Of a DNA stretch of 64,000 nucleotides, positions 35,101 through 46,424 are shown piece after piece. Position 1 is the stretch's first letter. Every line of letters begins with the position of its first letter. The stretch is from Branchipolynoe longqiensis (lineage: Eukaryota; Annelida; Polychaeta; Phyllodocida; Polynoidae), in contig CM059191.1 in assembly GCA_030323885.1 (NCBI GenBank), forward strand, positions 105,773,456-105,837,455, given 5' to 3'. A program made the position numbers and the translations under genes. Under the pieces are notes generated by a model, which ran no database searches, was not told where the DNA came from, and saw only the letters and a program-made list of their open reading frames with translations.

Positions 35101-36960
35101 CAGGTGACACAGACCCGCCGCAGGCTGTCAACCAACAAGACACAAACAACTGTTACTGTCATTACAGGTGTCACAGACCCGCCGCATCCTGTCAACCAAC
35201 AAGACACAAACAACTGTTACTGTCATTACAGGTGGCACAGACCCGCCACAGCCTGTCAACCAACAAGACACAAACAACTGTTACTGTCATTACAGGTGGC
35301 ACAGACCCGCTGAAGCCTGTCAACCAACAAGACACAAACAACTGTTACTGTCATTACAGGTGGCACAGACCCGCCGCAGCCTGTCAACCAACAAGACACA
35401 AACAACTGTTAGTGTCATTACAGGTGATACAGACTCACCACAGCCTGTCAACCAACAAGATACAAACAACTGTAACTATCATTACAGGTGACACAGACCC
35501 GCCGCAGCCTGTTAACCAACAAGACACAAACAACTGTTACTGTCATTACAGGTGGCACAGACCCCCCGCAGCCTGTCAACCAACAAGACACAAACAACTG
35601 TTACTGTCATTACAGGTGGCACAGCCCGGCCACAGCCTGTCAACCAACAAGACACAAACAACTGTAACTGTCATTACAGGTGCCACAGACCCGCCACAGC
35701 CTGTCAACCAACAAGACACAAACAACTGTTACTGTCATTACAGGTGGCACAGACCCGCCGCATCCTGTCAACCAACAAGACACAAACAACTGTTACTGTC
35801 ATTACAGGTGGCACAGCCCGGCCACAGCCTGTCAACCAACAAGACACAAACAACTGTTACTGTCATTACAGGTGGCACAGACCCACCGCAGCCTGTCAAC
35901 CAACAAGACACAAACAACTGTAACTGTCATTACAGGTGATACAGACCCGCTGCAGCCTGTCAACCAACAAGACACAAACAACTGTTACTGTCATTACAGG
36001 TGATACAGACCCGCCGCAGCCTGTCAACCAACAATACACAAACAACTGTAACTGTCATTACAGGTGACACAGACCTGCCGCAGCCTGTTAACCAACAAGA
36101 CACAAACAACTGTTACTGTCATACAGGTGGCACAGACCTGCCGCAGCCTGTCAACCAACAAGACACAAACAACTGTTACTGTCATTACAGGTGTCACAGA
36201 CCCGCTGCATCCTGTCAACCAACAAGACACAAACAACTGTTACTGTCATTACAGGTGGCACAGACCCCCCGCAGCCTGTCAACCAACAAGACACAAACAA
36301 CTGTTACTGTCATTACAGGTGGCACAGACCCGCCGCAGCCTGTCAACCAACAAGACACAAACAACTGTTACTGTCATTACAGGTGGCACAGACCCGCCGC
36401 AGCCTGTCAACCAACAAGACACAAACAACTGTTACTGTCATTACAGGTGGCACAGACCCACCGCAGCATGTCAACCAACAAGACACAAACAACTGTTACT
36501 GTCATTACAGGTGGCACAGACCCGCCGCAGCCTGTCAACCAACAAGACACAAACAACTGTTACTGTCATTACAGGTGGCACAGACCCGCCACAGCCTGTC
36601 AACCAACAAGACACAAACAACTGTTACTGTCATTACAGGTGTCACAGACCCGCCACAGCCTGTCAACCAACAATACACAAACAACTGTTACTGTCATTAC
36701 AGGTGGCACAGACCCGCCACAGCCTGTCAAGCAACAAGACACAAACAACTGTTACTGTCATTACAGGTGACACATGCCTGCCGCAGCCTGTCAACCAAGA
36801 CAACTGTTACCATCATTACATGCAGTTGGCATAGGCCTGCCGCAGCCTGTCAACCAACAAGACACAACTGTTACGGCCATTACATGCAGGTGGCACAGGC
36901 CTGCCACAGCCTGTCAACCAACAAGCCACAAGTGTTACTGTCATTACATGCAGGTGGCGT
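35101..36960. repeat. 64-bp minisatellite, about 29 copies, fused to exon 8 acceptor
   Basis: Units read CAGGTGGCACAGACCCGCCG, CAGCCTGTCAACCAACAAGA, CACAAACAACTGTTACTGTC, ATTA. The array begins in the intron's last bases before exon 8. Since 64 is not a multiple of 3, open frames rotate through all three frames (up to 290 codons) and cannot be a protein. In gene sense each unit contains TTGTTGGTTGACAG, which resembles a splice acceptor. Confidence 0.95.
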
Positions 36961-37204
36961 GCTGCGTAGTCACATCAAAGTGTTGGTAAACCAAAACAGT
37001 CACCTAGATTTGATTCTACATATACTGGTGCACTTATTAAGCCTTTGTTACTCAATAGAATGACATTAAGTCAATTTAATAGAGATTGTTAATGCTGAAG
37101 CCTATGGTGCCAGAATTTTGACGCGCAAATTAATTTTGCATCTTTTAACTTCAAATATCACCAAGGTTAGCTGATATTGGAGATGGTATCACACAAGTAG
37201 GTCA

Positions 37205-38965
37205 CATGACCAAATAAGGAGCTGAGGGCAGGCCACTAACTGCCACCTAACTGGCCACTACCTGGCAACTAACGGGCCACTAAGTGCCAATGAACAGGCC
37301 AACTAACAGGTCACTAACTTCCAACTAACAGACCACTAACTTCCAACTAACAGGCCCCAAACTTCCAGCTAACTGACCACTAACTGCCAACTAACTGAAA
37401 ATTAACTGCCAACTAACTGGCCACTAACTGCCAACTAACAGGCCACTAACTACCAACTAACAGGCCATTAACTGCCAACTAACAGGCCACCAACTTCCAA
37501 CTAACTGCCCAATAATTGCCAACTAACTGCCAACTAACAGGTGACTAACTTCGAACTAACAGACCACTAACTTCGAACTAACTGACCACTAACTGCCAAG
37601 TAACTGGCCACTAACTGACAACTAACAGGCCACCAACTTCCAACTAACTGCCCAATAACTGCCAACTAACTGGCCACTAAGTGCCATCTAACTGGCCACT
37701 AACTGCCAACTAACTGCCAACTAACTGGCCACTAACTGACCACTAACTGCCAACTAACTTCAACTAACAGGCCAATAACTGCCAACTAACTGCCACCTAC
37801 CTGGCCACTAGCTGGCAACTAACAGGCCACTAACTGGCCACTAACTTCCAACTAACTGGCCACTAACTTCCAACTAACTGCCAACTAACTGACAGTTAAC
37901 TGGCCATTAAATGCTAATTAACTGCCAACTAACTTCCAACTACCTTCCAATTAACTGGCCATTAAATGTCAACTAACTGCCAACTAACTTCCAACTAACT
38001 GCCAATTAACTGCCAACTAACTGGCAACTAACTGGACACTAACTGCCAACTAACTGGCCACTAACTGCGAACTAACTGGCCACTAACTGCCAACTAACTG
38101 ATCACTAAATGCCAACTAACTGACCACTAAATGCCAACTAACAGGCCACTAACTGCCAACTAACTGGCCACTAACTTCCAACTAACTGGCCACTACTGCC
38201 AACTAACAGGCCACCAACTTCCAACTAACTTCCAACTAACAGGTCACTAACTTCCAACTAACAGACCACTAACTTCCAACTAAATGACCACTAACTGCCA
38301 ACTAACTTCCAACTAACTGGCCACTAACTGCCACCTAACTGGCCACTAACTGCCAACTAACTGCCACCTAACTGGCCACTAAGTAGCAACTAACAGGACA
38401 CTAACTGGCAACTAACATGCCACTAACTGGCAACTAACTGACCACTAACTTCCAACTAACTGCCAACTAACTTCCAATTAACTGGCCATTAAATGCCAAC
38501 TAACTGACAATTAACTGGCCATTAAATGCCAACTAACTGACAATTAACTGTCAACTAACTTCCAACTAACTGACAATTAACTGGCCATTAAATGTCAACT
38601 AACTGCCAACTAACTGCCAATTAACTGTCAACTAACTTCCAACTAACTTCCAATTAACCGGTCATTAAATGTCAACTAACTGCCAATTAACTGTCAACTA
38701 ACTTCCAATTAACTGGCCATTAAATGTCAACTAACTGCCAACTAACTTCCAATTAACTGCCAATTAACTTCCAACTAACTTCAAACTAACTGCCAACTAA
38801 CTTCCAACTAACTGCCAACTAACTGACCACTAAATGCCAACCAACTGCCAACTAACTGGCCAATAACTGCCAACTAACAGGCCACTAACTTCCAACTAAT
38901 TGCCCACTAACTTCCAACTAACTGCCAACTAACTTCCAACTAACAGGCCACTAACCTGCAACTAA
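37205..38965. repeat. 11-bp satellite, about 160 units
   Basis: Units CCAACTAACTG, GCCACTAACTG and CCAACTAACTT alternate for 1.76 kb. In gene sense it is rich in TTAGTTGG and TTAGTGG. It ends about 90 bp from the exon 7 donor. Confidence 0.95.
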
Positions 38966-39056
38966 CCGGGTTGTCGTGTGACAGTTAGCGCTATCTGTTT
39001 GCTTTAGTTCATTAATGCGGCTGAACCTGCTCAGGTTGCCTCCAGTAGTCACTTAC

Positions 39057-39122
39057 GTCTGGCAAAGATGGCGTCACGATGGGTCGTTCTTTACTCTCAG
39101 CACCGTTTTGAAAGAGAAACTC
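39057..39122 (-). CDS. ARAP: ARAP exon 7: end of ankyrin segment and linker
   Basis: The acceptor is TTTGTGCCTTTCAG and the donor CCAGAC|GTAAGT. It encodes EFLFQNGAESKERPIVTPSL and then PD. E-F-L-x-x-N-G-A is the form in which the ankyrin region ends in ARAPs, and the rest is a short polar linker to the next PH domain. It is 22 codons, phase 0 at both ends. A 192-bp Tc/pogo-like element sits 39 bp upstream of its acceptor, and the 11-bp array ends about 90 bp from its donor. Confidence 0.88.
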
Positions 39123-39161
39123 CTGAAAGGCACAAATCCACATGGAAATTGACAGCAAATA

Positions 39162-39353
39162 TAGTAAAACCTCTCTAAATCGCCTGACCATGGGACCGGC
39201 TTTAAACGGTCCATTTAAGGAGGTGGTCGGTTTCGGGAGTTTCTTTTATCATTACAATGGCATTGTATGGGTGATCCTTTGGGACCCAAATAAAGCAATT
39301 GATATAAGGGAGTGGTCGATCTGGGGAGGTGGTTGGTTAGAGAGGTTTTACTG
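39162..39353. mobile_element. Tc1/pogo-like MITE, TSD TA
   Basis: The inverted ends AGTAAAACCTCTCTAA and TTAGAGAGGTTTTACT lie next to TA on both sides (39160-39161 and 39354-39355). It is 192 bp, non-coding. The CAGTAAAACC-type terminus is common in pogo/Tigger relatives. It lies 39 bp upstream of exon 7. Confidence 0.8.
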
Positions 39354-39369
39354 TATGTCTAAACAACTA

Positions 39370-39930
39370 CACAATAAATACACGTGTGGTGACTAGATAT
39401 GTACACAATTACTAAAGTGACAAAACTACATGGAAACACGTCTGACAACAAAATATCGGAACAATACTAATAAACATGTGGTGACAAGATATGAAAACAA
39501 TTACAAATCAATTACAAAAACCACAAATGGTACTTCCACATAATGTATGTTATGATGATGATGACGATGATGATGATTGATGACAATGATGAAAAAATAC
39601 ACTAAACGACATTATTTCAATAATTGTTATATATATTCTCAATTTCAAAATTAGACAAACTCGAATCTACCTTTATTGTGCTTAATTTAAATGAATAAGC
39701 AAAGTTGGCTTACCGCTTGCAGCATTTGCTTCGTTTTTCGAGCTAATTGCAAAGCTGAAATGTAAATATCGCTTTATATTAAACTTAAATTTCCTTCATT
39801 AATGTGACATGTTCACGTTTAAATTAATTTGAATTAATTCAATAGAAGCAAAAAGATGCCCGTTTAGGAGCTACGCATTAGATTTGTATCTAGATATATA
39901 ATTAGGGATCTTAAAGGTGACAGGGCTGCA
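39370..39930. other. Intron 6 spacer, no gene
   Basis: AT-rich, with a GATGATGATGACGATGATG stretch at about 39554-39580. Nothing else is recognised. Confidence 0.5.
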
Positions 39931-41012
39931 CAAGAAGAATACGGGGAGGGAGGAGGGGAGGGAGGGGGGAAAGGGGAGGAAGGGGAGGAAGGGAAGGGGG
40001 GGAGGGGAGGAAGGAAGGGGAGGGAGGAAAGGAGGGAAGGGGAGGAAGGGGAGGAAGGGAAGGAAGGGACGGAAGGCAAGGAAGAGAGGAAGGGGGGAAG
40101 GGAAGGAAGGGATGGGGAGGAAGGAGAGGGAAGGAAGGGAAGGAAGGGAAGGGGAGGAAGGGATGGAAGGGGTGCGAAGTGAGCAGAGGGGAGTGGGTGA
40201 AGGAAGGGAGGGAAGGGAACAAAAGGAATGGCAATGGGAAGCACATGGGACAGGGGGAAGTAGGAGGGAGGGAGAGGGAAGGGAAATGGAGCGAGAAGAG
40301 GAGGGATAGTGGAGGAGAGAAGAGGGAGCGAAGGGGAAAAGGAGGGAAGGAGAAGTACAAAAGGAAGGATTAGTTAAAGGAAAGGGAAGGAGAGGGGAGA
40401 GGAAGGATATAGGTAAAGAAAGAGGAAAGAGGCAAGAGGAAGGAGGAATAGGAAGGGAAGGCTTGGGGATGTGGAGAGAAGGGAATGGGGAGAGCGGATA
40501 GGAGAGGAGAGTGGAGAGGAGAGAGGAGAGAGAGGAGGGGAGAGAGGAGGGGAGAGAGGAGGGGTGTAGAGAGTAGAGAGAAAAGGAGAGTGGACAGGAG
40601 AGCTGTAGGAGAGAGGAGAACGGAAGGGATAGTGGATAGGAGAGGGAGAGGGAGAGTGACAGGGGGGAGAGAGTGACAGGGGGAGAGAGTGACAGGGGAG
40701 AGAGTGACAGGGGGAGAGAGTGACAGGGGGAGCGAGTGACAGGGGGAGCGAGTGACAGGGGGAGAGAGTGACAGGGGGAGAGAGTGACAGGGGGAGAGTG
40801 ACAGGGGAGAGAGTGACAGGGGGAGAGTGACAGGGGGGGAGAGTGACAAGGGGGGAGAGTGACAGGGGGAGATAGTGACATGGGGAAGAGAGTGACAGGG
40901 GGAGAGAGTGCCGGGGGAGAGAATGACAGAGGGAGAGAGGGACAGGGGGGGGGAGAGTGACAGAGGGAAGAGAGTGACAGGGAGAGAGAGGGACAGGGGG
41001 AGAGAGTGCCAG
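39930..41012. repeat. Polypurine tract, then 15-bp GAGAGTGACAGGGGG repeat
   Basis: 39930-40635 is GGGAAGGA/GAGGAAGG on the plus strand with hardly any pyrimidines. 40640-41012 is a 14-16 bp repeat (AGAGAGTGACAGGGGG). The ARAP sense strand is therefore polypyrimidine. The overlapping minus-strand frames (LSPPLSL) are artefacts. Confidence 0.93.
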
Positions 41013-41019
41013 TGTAGGA

Positions 41020-41625
41020 CGTTCAAAACACTACGCCGTTCAAAACACTACGGTAGTGTTTTGAACTTAGGTTGAAAACACTACTGTTGAGTTCAAAACA
41101 CTCCCCTACGTACGTTCAAAACACTACCCAAGTTCAAAACAATATCACGACAAGCTGACCCTGCTGCGGCATTTGAAGCACATATTAGTATACACTGATA
41201 GAGCTGCGGCATGTGCGCCACATATTACGCTGATGGTGCTGCAGTGTGTGCGCCACGTGTTAGTATACGCTGATGGTGCTGCGGTGTATGCACCACACAT
41301 TGATACTTGTCGCTTTCCTAGCATGGCATTTGGCATTAATAGGATAGTCAGTACCCATCCTGATATGACCTTCCATGTTGCTAGGATGTAAAACAATAAC
41401 CACTAAAAACAACCCCTACTGCCCCACCTTACTACATACTGCCCTGTAGTGTTTTGAACTTAAAGGTAGTGTTTTGAACTTGAGGATAGTGATTTGAGCA
41501 TGGCCACAGTAGTGTTTTGAACCTACCTTCAGCCAGGTTGAAAACACTACCATAGTGTTTTGAACCTAGGTTGAAAACACTACAATAGTGTTGTTGTGGG
41601 GTAGTGTTTTGAACTTACTACACCG
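41020..41625. repeat. GTTCAAAACACTAC fold-back array with SINE fragment
   Basis: Copies of GTTCAAAACACTAC and its reverse complement GTAGTGTTTTGAAC alternate at 41028-41135 and 41440-41625. Between them lie the 47-bp motif (41160-41300) shared with 33203-33355 and a family B SINE fragment (41303-41395). Confidence 0.85.
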
Positions 41626-44600
41626 GAGGAGAGAATGACAGGGGGAGAGAGTGACAGGGGGGAGAGAGGGACAGTGGGGGCGGGGGGGGTGGGGGGGGGG
41701 GGGAGAGGGAGGGAGGGGAGGGGGAGGGGGGGGAGAGTGACAGGAGGGAAGAGAGTGGCAGGGGGGAGAGGGACAGGGGGAGAGAGTGACAGGGGGAGAG
41801 CGGGACAGGGGGAGAGGGACAGGGGAGAGAGGGAAAGGGGGAGAGAGGGAAAGGGGGAGGAGGGGACAGGGGGGAGTGAGGGACAGGGGGGAGAGAGGGA
41901 CAGGGGAGAGAGGGGCAGGGGAGAGTGAGGGGCAGGGGAGAGATGGACAGGGGGAGAGATTGACAGGGGGAGAGGGACAGGGGGAGAGAGTGACAGGGGG
42001 AGAGCATGACAGGGGGAGAGAGTGACAGGGGGAGAGGTGACAGGGGAGAGGACAGGGGGAGGGAGAGGGGGGGAGAGAGTGACAGGGGGGAGAGAGGTAC
42101 AGGGGGGAGGGGGAGGGAGAGGGGGAGGAGGGGAGGGACAGGGGGGGGGGGAGGAGTGAGAGGGGGGAGAGTGGGACAGGGGGAGAGAGGAGAGGGGGGA
42201 GAGAGTGGCAGGGGGAGAGAGTGGAGGGGGAGAGAGGGCAGGGGGAGAGAGGGCAGGGGGGAGAGGGACAGGGGGGAGAGGGTGAAGGGGGGAGAGAGTG
42301 AGAGGGGGGAGAGAGGGAGAGGGGGGAGAGTGAGGGGGGAGAGAGGGATGGGGGAGAGAGTGGCAGGGGGGAAGGAGTGAGAGGGGGAGGAGAGGGATGG
42401 GGGGAGAGTGAGGAGGGAGAGAGTGAAGGGGGGAGGGAGGGACAGGGGGAGAGAGGAAGAGGGGGGAGAGGGAGGAGGGAGGGGAGAGGGGAGAGGGAGG
42501 GAGGGAGGGAGGGAGGGAGGGAGGGAGGGGGGAGGGGAGGGAGGGAGGGAGGGGGGAGGGGGAGGGGGGGAGGGGGGGGGGAGAGGGAGGCAGGTGGGGA
42601 GAGGAGGGAGGCAGGGAGGGAGGGAGGAGAGGGGGGAGGAGGGAGGGAGAGAGGAGGGAGAGAGAGGAGAGAGAGGAGGGAGAGAGGGAAGGACGGGAGG
42701 GAGGGAGAGGGAGGGGAGAGGGGAGGGAGGGAGAGGGGAGAGGGAGGGGAGGGGGGAGGGAGGAGGGAGGGAGAGAGGGGGGAGAGGAGGAGGGAGGAGA
42801 GGGAGGAGAGGAGGGGAGGGGAGGAGGGAGGGAGGGGAGGGAGGGAGGGGGAGAGGAGGGAGGGGAGGGGGAGGAGGGGAGAGAGGGGAGGGGAGGGGGA
42901 GGGGAGGAGGAGGAAGGGGGGGGAGAGGGGGAGGGGGGGGGAGGAGGGGAGGGGGAGAGAGGAGGGAGGGGGAGAGGGAGGGGAGAGGAGGGGAGGGGAG
43001 AGGGAGGGGGGAGAGAGGGAGGGGGGAGAGGGGAGGGAGGGAGGGAGGGGGGGGGAGGAGGTGAGGGGGGAGGGAGGGGGGGGAGAAGGGGAGGGGGGGG
43101 AGGTGAGGGGGGGGAGAGGGAGGGGAGGAGGGGGAGGGGAGGGAGGGGGGAGAGGGAGGGGGAGAAGGGGAGGGGGGGGGAGGAGGGGGGGAGGGGGGGG
43201 AGAGGGAGGGGGGGAGGGGAGGGGAGAGGGAGGCGGGAGAGGGGGAGGGGGAGGAGAGGAGGGGGGGAGGAGGGGGGGGGGGAGGGGAGGGAGGGGGAGG
43301 GGGGGGGGAGAGGGGGGGGGAGGGAGGGGGGGGAGAGGGGAGGGGGGGAGGTGGAGGGGGGGGAGAGGGAGGGGGAGGGGGGGGGGGGGGGGGAGGAGGG
43401 GGGGAGGGAGGGTGAGGGGGGGAGGAGGGGGGAGGGAGGGGTGAGGGGGGGGAGGAGGGGGGGAGGGGAGGGGGAGGGGAGGGGGGAGGGGAGGAGGGGA
43501 GGGGGGGAGAGTGGAGGGGGAGGAGGTGAGGGGGGGAGAGGGGAGGGGGAGAAGGTGAGGGGGGGAGTGAGGGGGGAGTGGAGGGGGGAGAGATGTGAGG
43601 GGGGAGAAGGTGAGGGGGGAGATGGAGGGGGGAGAAGGTGAGGGGGGAGAAGTGAGGGGGGAGAGGTGAGGGGGGAGAGTGAGGGGGGGGTGGAGGGGGG
43701 GAGGAGGGGGGAGAAGGGTGGGGGGGAGAGGTGGGGGGGAGAAGGTGAGGGGGAGAGAGGTGAGGGGGGGAGTGTGAGGGGGGGAGAAGGGGGGGGAGAG
43801 GTGGGGGGGAGAGGGTGAGGGGGGAGGGTGAGGGGGGGAGGGGGGGGGAGAGGGGAGGGGGGAGGAGGTGAGGGGGGAGAAGGTGAGGGGGGGGAAGGGA
43901 GGGGGAGAGGTGAGGGGGGAGAGGAGGTGAGGGGGGGGAGAGTGAGGGGGGAGGGAGGGGGGAGGAGGGGGGGGGGAGGGGGAGATGTGAGGGGGGAGAA
44001 GGTGAGGGGGAGAATGTGAGGGGGGAGAATGTGAGGGGGGAGAAGGTGAGGGGGAGAAGGTGAGGGGGGAGAATGTGAGGGGGGAGAAAGTGAGGGGGGA
44101 GAAGGTGAGGGGGGAGAATGTGAGGGGGGAGAAGGTGAGGGGGAGAAGGTGAGGGGGGAGAATGTGAGGGGGGAGAAGGGGAGGGGGGAGAAGGTGAGGG
44201 GGAGAATGTGAGGGGGGAGAATGTGAGGGGGGAGAATGTGAGGGGGGAGAATGTGAGGGGGGAGAATGTGAGGGGGGAGAAGGTGAGGGGGGAGAATGTG
44301 AGGGGGGAGAAGGTGAGGGGGGAGAATGTGAGGGGGGAGAAGTGTGAGGGGGGAGAAGGTGAGGGGGGAGAATGTGGGGGGAGAATGTGAGGGGGGATGA
44401 ATGTGGAGGGGGGGAGAATGTAGGGGGGAGAAAGTGAGGGGGGGAGAATGTGAGGGGGAGAATGTGAGGGGGAGAATGTGAGGGGGGAGAAGGTGAGGGG
44501 GGAGAATGTGAGGGGGAGAATGTGAGGGGGGAGAATGTGAGGGGGGAGAATGTGAGGGGGAAGAAGGTGAGGGGGGGAGAAGCGTTTGTGAGGGGGGACA

Positions 44601-44645
44601 GAAGAGGAGGGGGGAGAAGGGTGAGGGGGGAGAAGAGTGTGAGGG
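41625..44645. repeat. 3-kb G-rich polypurine satellite
   Basis: The plus strand passes from GAGAGTGACAGGGGGG through GGGAGGGAGGGG to GAGGGGGGAGAATGTGA / GAGGGGGGAGAAGGTGA units. Runs of four to thirteen G are frequent, so the DNA has strong G-quadruplex potential. The minus-strand frames of 1113 and 1076 codons (SPPSHSPP) are artefacts. It continues after the unique island at 45075-45178. Confidence 0.95.
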
Positions 44646-44649
44646 GGGG

Positions 44650-45065
44650 AGAAGGTGAGCCGGAGATCTCCAGTGAGCGGTTTGCGCCCCGTAGACTGTG
44701 AGGCGCCAGAACGTGAGGGGCCGCCTCAGCAGGTGACGCCGGAGCAGTGGTCGCCAGAGCGGGGTCGCCACAGCTGAGGGCGCGCCTGAGCGAAGGTGCC
44801 GCCGGAGCATGTAGGAGGGGCCCCCCCAGAGGCGGGGGCGCCAGAAGCGGTTTTCTCCATAGCCCGGGGTTCTCCACTATCGTGAAGCGCCGTATCGTTG
44901 TCTCCAAAGCGGGCAGTCGCCGAATCCCTACCGTACGCCTTTCGTTTTCTCCGTATCTGCCTTACGCCATTTCTGTTTCTCAGTCCTTATCAGGTTTTCC
45001 TGTCAATTTTCACCCGGATATCGTGTTACTCCATCTGTCGGTGCTCACCATCCTGCTCGTTTTCT
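44650..45065. other. Unique 415-bp island inside the G-rich satellite
   Basis: The sequence becomes GC-balanced and non-repetitive. It has recurrent CGCCAGA / CGCCGGAG words near the left end and T-rich text near the right end, then the same satellite resumes. No terminal repeats or domain are visible. The minus frame (METTIRRFTIVENPG...) has no recognisable motif. Confidence 0.6.
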
Positions 45066-45489
45066 CCCTATTGTGGAGGGGTGAGAAGGGTGAGGGGGGA
45101 GAATGTGAGGGGGGGAGAATTGAGGGGGAGCGAAGGTGAGGGGGGGGAGAAGGTGAGGGGGGAGAATGTGGGCAGGGGAGAATGGGAACTGTCTCCAACC
45201 TACCCTCAAAAAGCAAACTAACTCCAGAGCCCACCGCCCATTCCCGATCCCATTCCAGCACCACCCTCTCCGAACCACACCGACTTGCGCACCCCATCCA
45301 TCACTAATAACAAACACGCCTCCACAGAGCACAAAGAAATTCACACCTCAACACATGGACGACCCCACTTCACCACCCACTCGCAATGATTGACTGCAAC
45401 GATACCGGTCCATTTTCAATGCAAGATGCCTAGCATGAGAACCTCCGGCCCCCAGACGTCTCAGCCCGCCGCCCCACTCCCCCCCCCCC

Positions 45490-46005
45490 CACGGTGCCCC
45501 CTCAGTGCCCCCCCCCCCCTGGTAGCCCCTCAGTGCCCCCGCCCCTGGTGGCCCCTCAGTGGCCCCTGGTGGCCTCTCAGTACTCCCTGGTCGCCCCTCA
45601 GTGCCCCCTGGTGGCTCCTCAGTGCCCCCTGTTGGCCCCTCAGTACTCTCTGGTGGCCCCTCAGTACTCTCCGATGGCCCCTCAGTACTCCCCGGTGGCC
45701 CCTCAGTGCCACCAGGTGGCCCCTCTCTGTCCCCTGGTGGCCCCTCAGTACTCCCTGGTGGCCCCTCAATGTCCCCTGGTTGCTCCTCAGTGCCCCCTCC
45801 CAGCTGGCCCTCAGTGACCCCCTGGTGGCCCCTCAGTACTCCCTGGTGGCCCCTCAATGTCCCCTAATGTCCCCTGGTGGCTCCTCAGTGCCCCCCCCCC
45901 CCTTGGTGGCCCCTCAGTGCCCCCGCCATGTGGCCCCTCAGTGCCCCCTGGTGTCCCTCAGTCCCCCCTGGTGGCCACTCAGTGCCCCCCCCCCCCTCTC
46001 CCTGG
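45490..46005. repeat. 21-bp minisatellite abutting exon 6 donor
   Basis: Units CCCCTGGTGGCCCCTCAGTG with TACT and C-run variants, about 23 copies. CCCTGGTGA of the last unit lies within 5 bp of the tentative exon 6 donor. Confidence 0.92.
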
Positions 46006-46013
46006 TGACTTAC

Positions 46014-46055
46014 CTGCCGACAGGTGGGCGTGGAGGCGCAGCCTGTCAGTGACAC
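46014..46055 (-). CDS. ARAP: ARAP exon 6 (tentative): ankyrin segment, middle
   Basis: A strong donor (CGGCAG|GTAAGTC) ends a short phase-0 open segment, VSLTGCASTPTCRQ, preceded by a weak TGTGGCAG acceptor. It would bridge G-A-D of exon 5 and E-F-L-F of exon 7 in phase. ARAPs usually have about 25 residues here, so it is short. The same stretch read in another frame, with an upstream acceptor, stays open longer. The donor is good but the coding content is not diagnostic, and exons 5 and 7 are also in phase if this one is skipped. Confidence 0.35.
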
Positions 46056-46238
46056 CTGCCACAGACACCCGTACATGGCTGCACGCCGTCTGTACACTCA
46101 GCCACTGACACCGGCCCCGTCACACGGCATGGCGGCCGTCTCACACCGCACCAGTCAGGGGGCAAGGTGGTCAGTCACGTGACTGTGGTCAACCAGCCGA
46201 GAAGCCACGGTACGCAGGGGCATGATGTAACAGCGGCA

Positions 46239-46240
46239 AG

Positions 46241-46315
<75 letters not shown>

Positions 46316-46330
46316 GGGGGGGGGGGGGGT
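46239..46330. repeat. (GT)n microsatellite followed by G run
   Basis: About 36 GT repeats end in GTGA and a run of G. Confidence 0.93.
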
Positions 46331-46424
46331 TAAAGAGCCACGTACCCATTGCACTGACGGTCCTGGTTACAGAGCGACACCCACCCACACCCACACCCTG
46401 CACATACAGTCCTTGTTAAAGGGT

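Noticed and set aside
35071..37063. Plus-strand frames of 235-290 codons (TTVTVITG/QQDTNNCYCHYR)
   Set aside because: The 64-bp period makes all three frames open in turn; no single frame is favoured.
39871..41026. 336- and 218-codon minus frames
   Set aside because: They are polypyrimidine repeat translations (LSPPLSL), overlapping each other in different frames.
41566..44907. 1113- and 1076-codon minus-strand open frames (Pro/Ser-rich)
   Set aside because: They are translations of the polypurine satellite, open in two frames at once, without domains or conserved non-repeat sequence.
45348..46052. Frames of 169-220 codons on both strands
   Set aside because: They are translations of the 21-bp minisatellite, open on both strands simultaneously.
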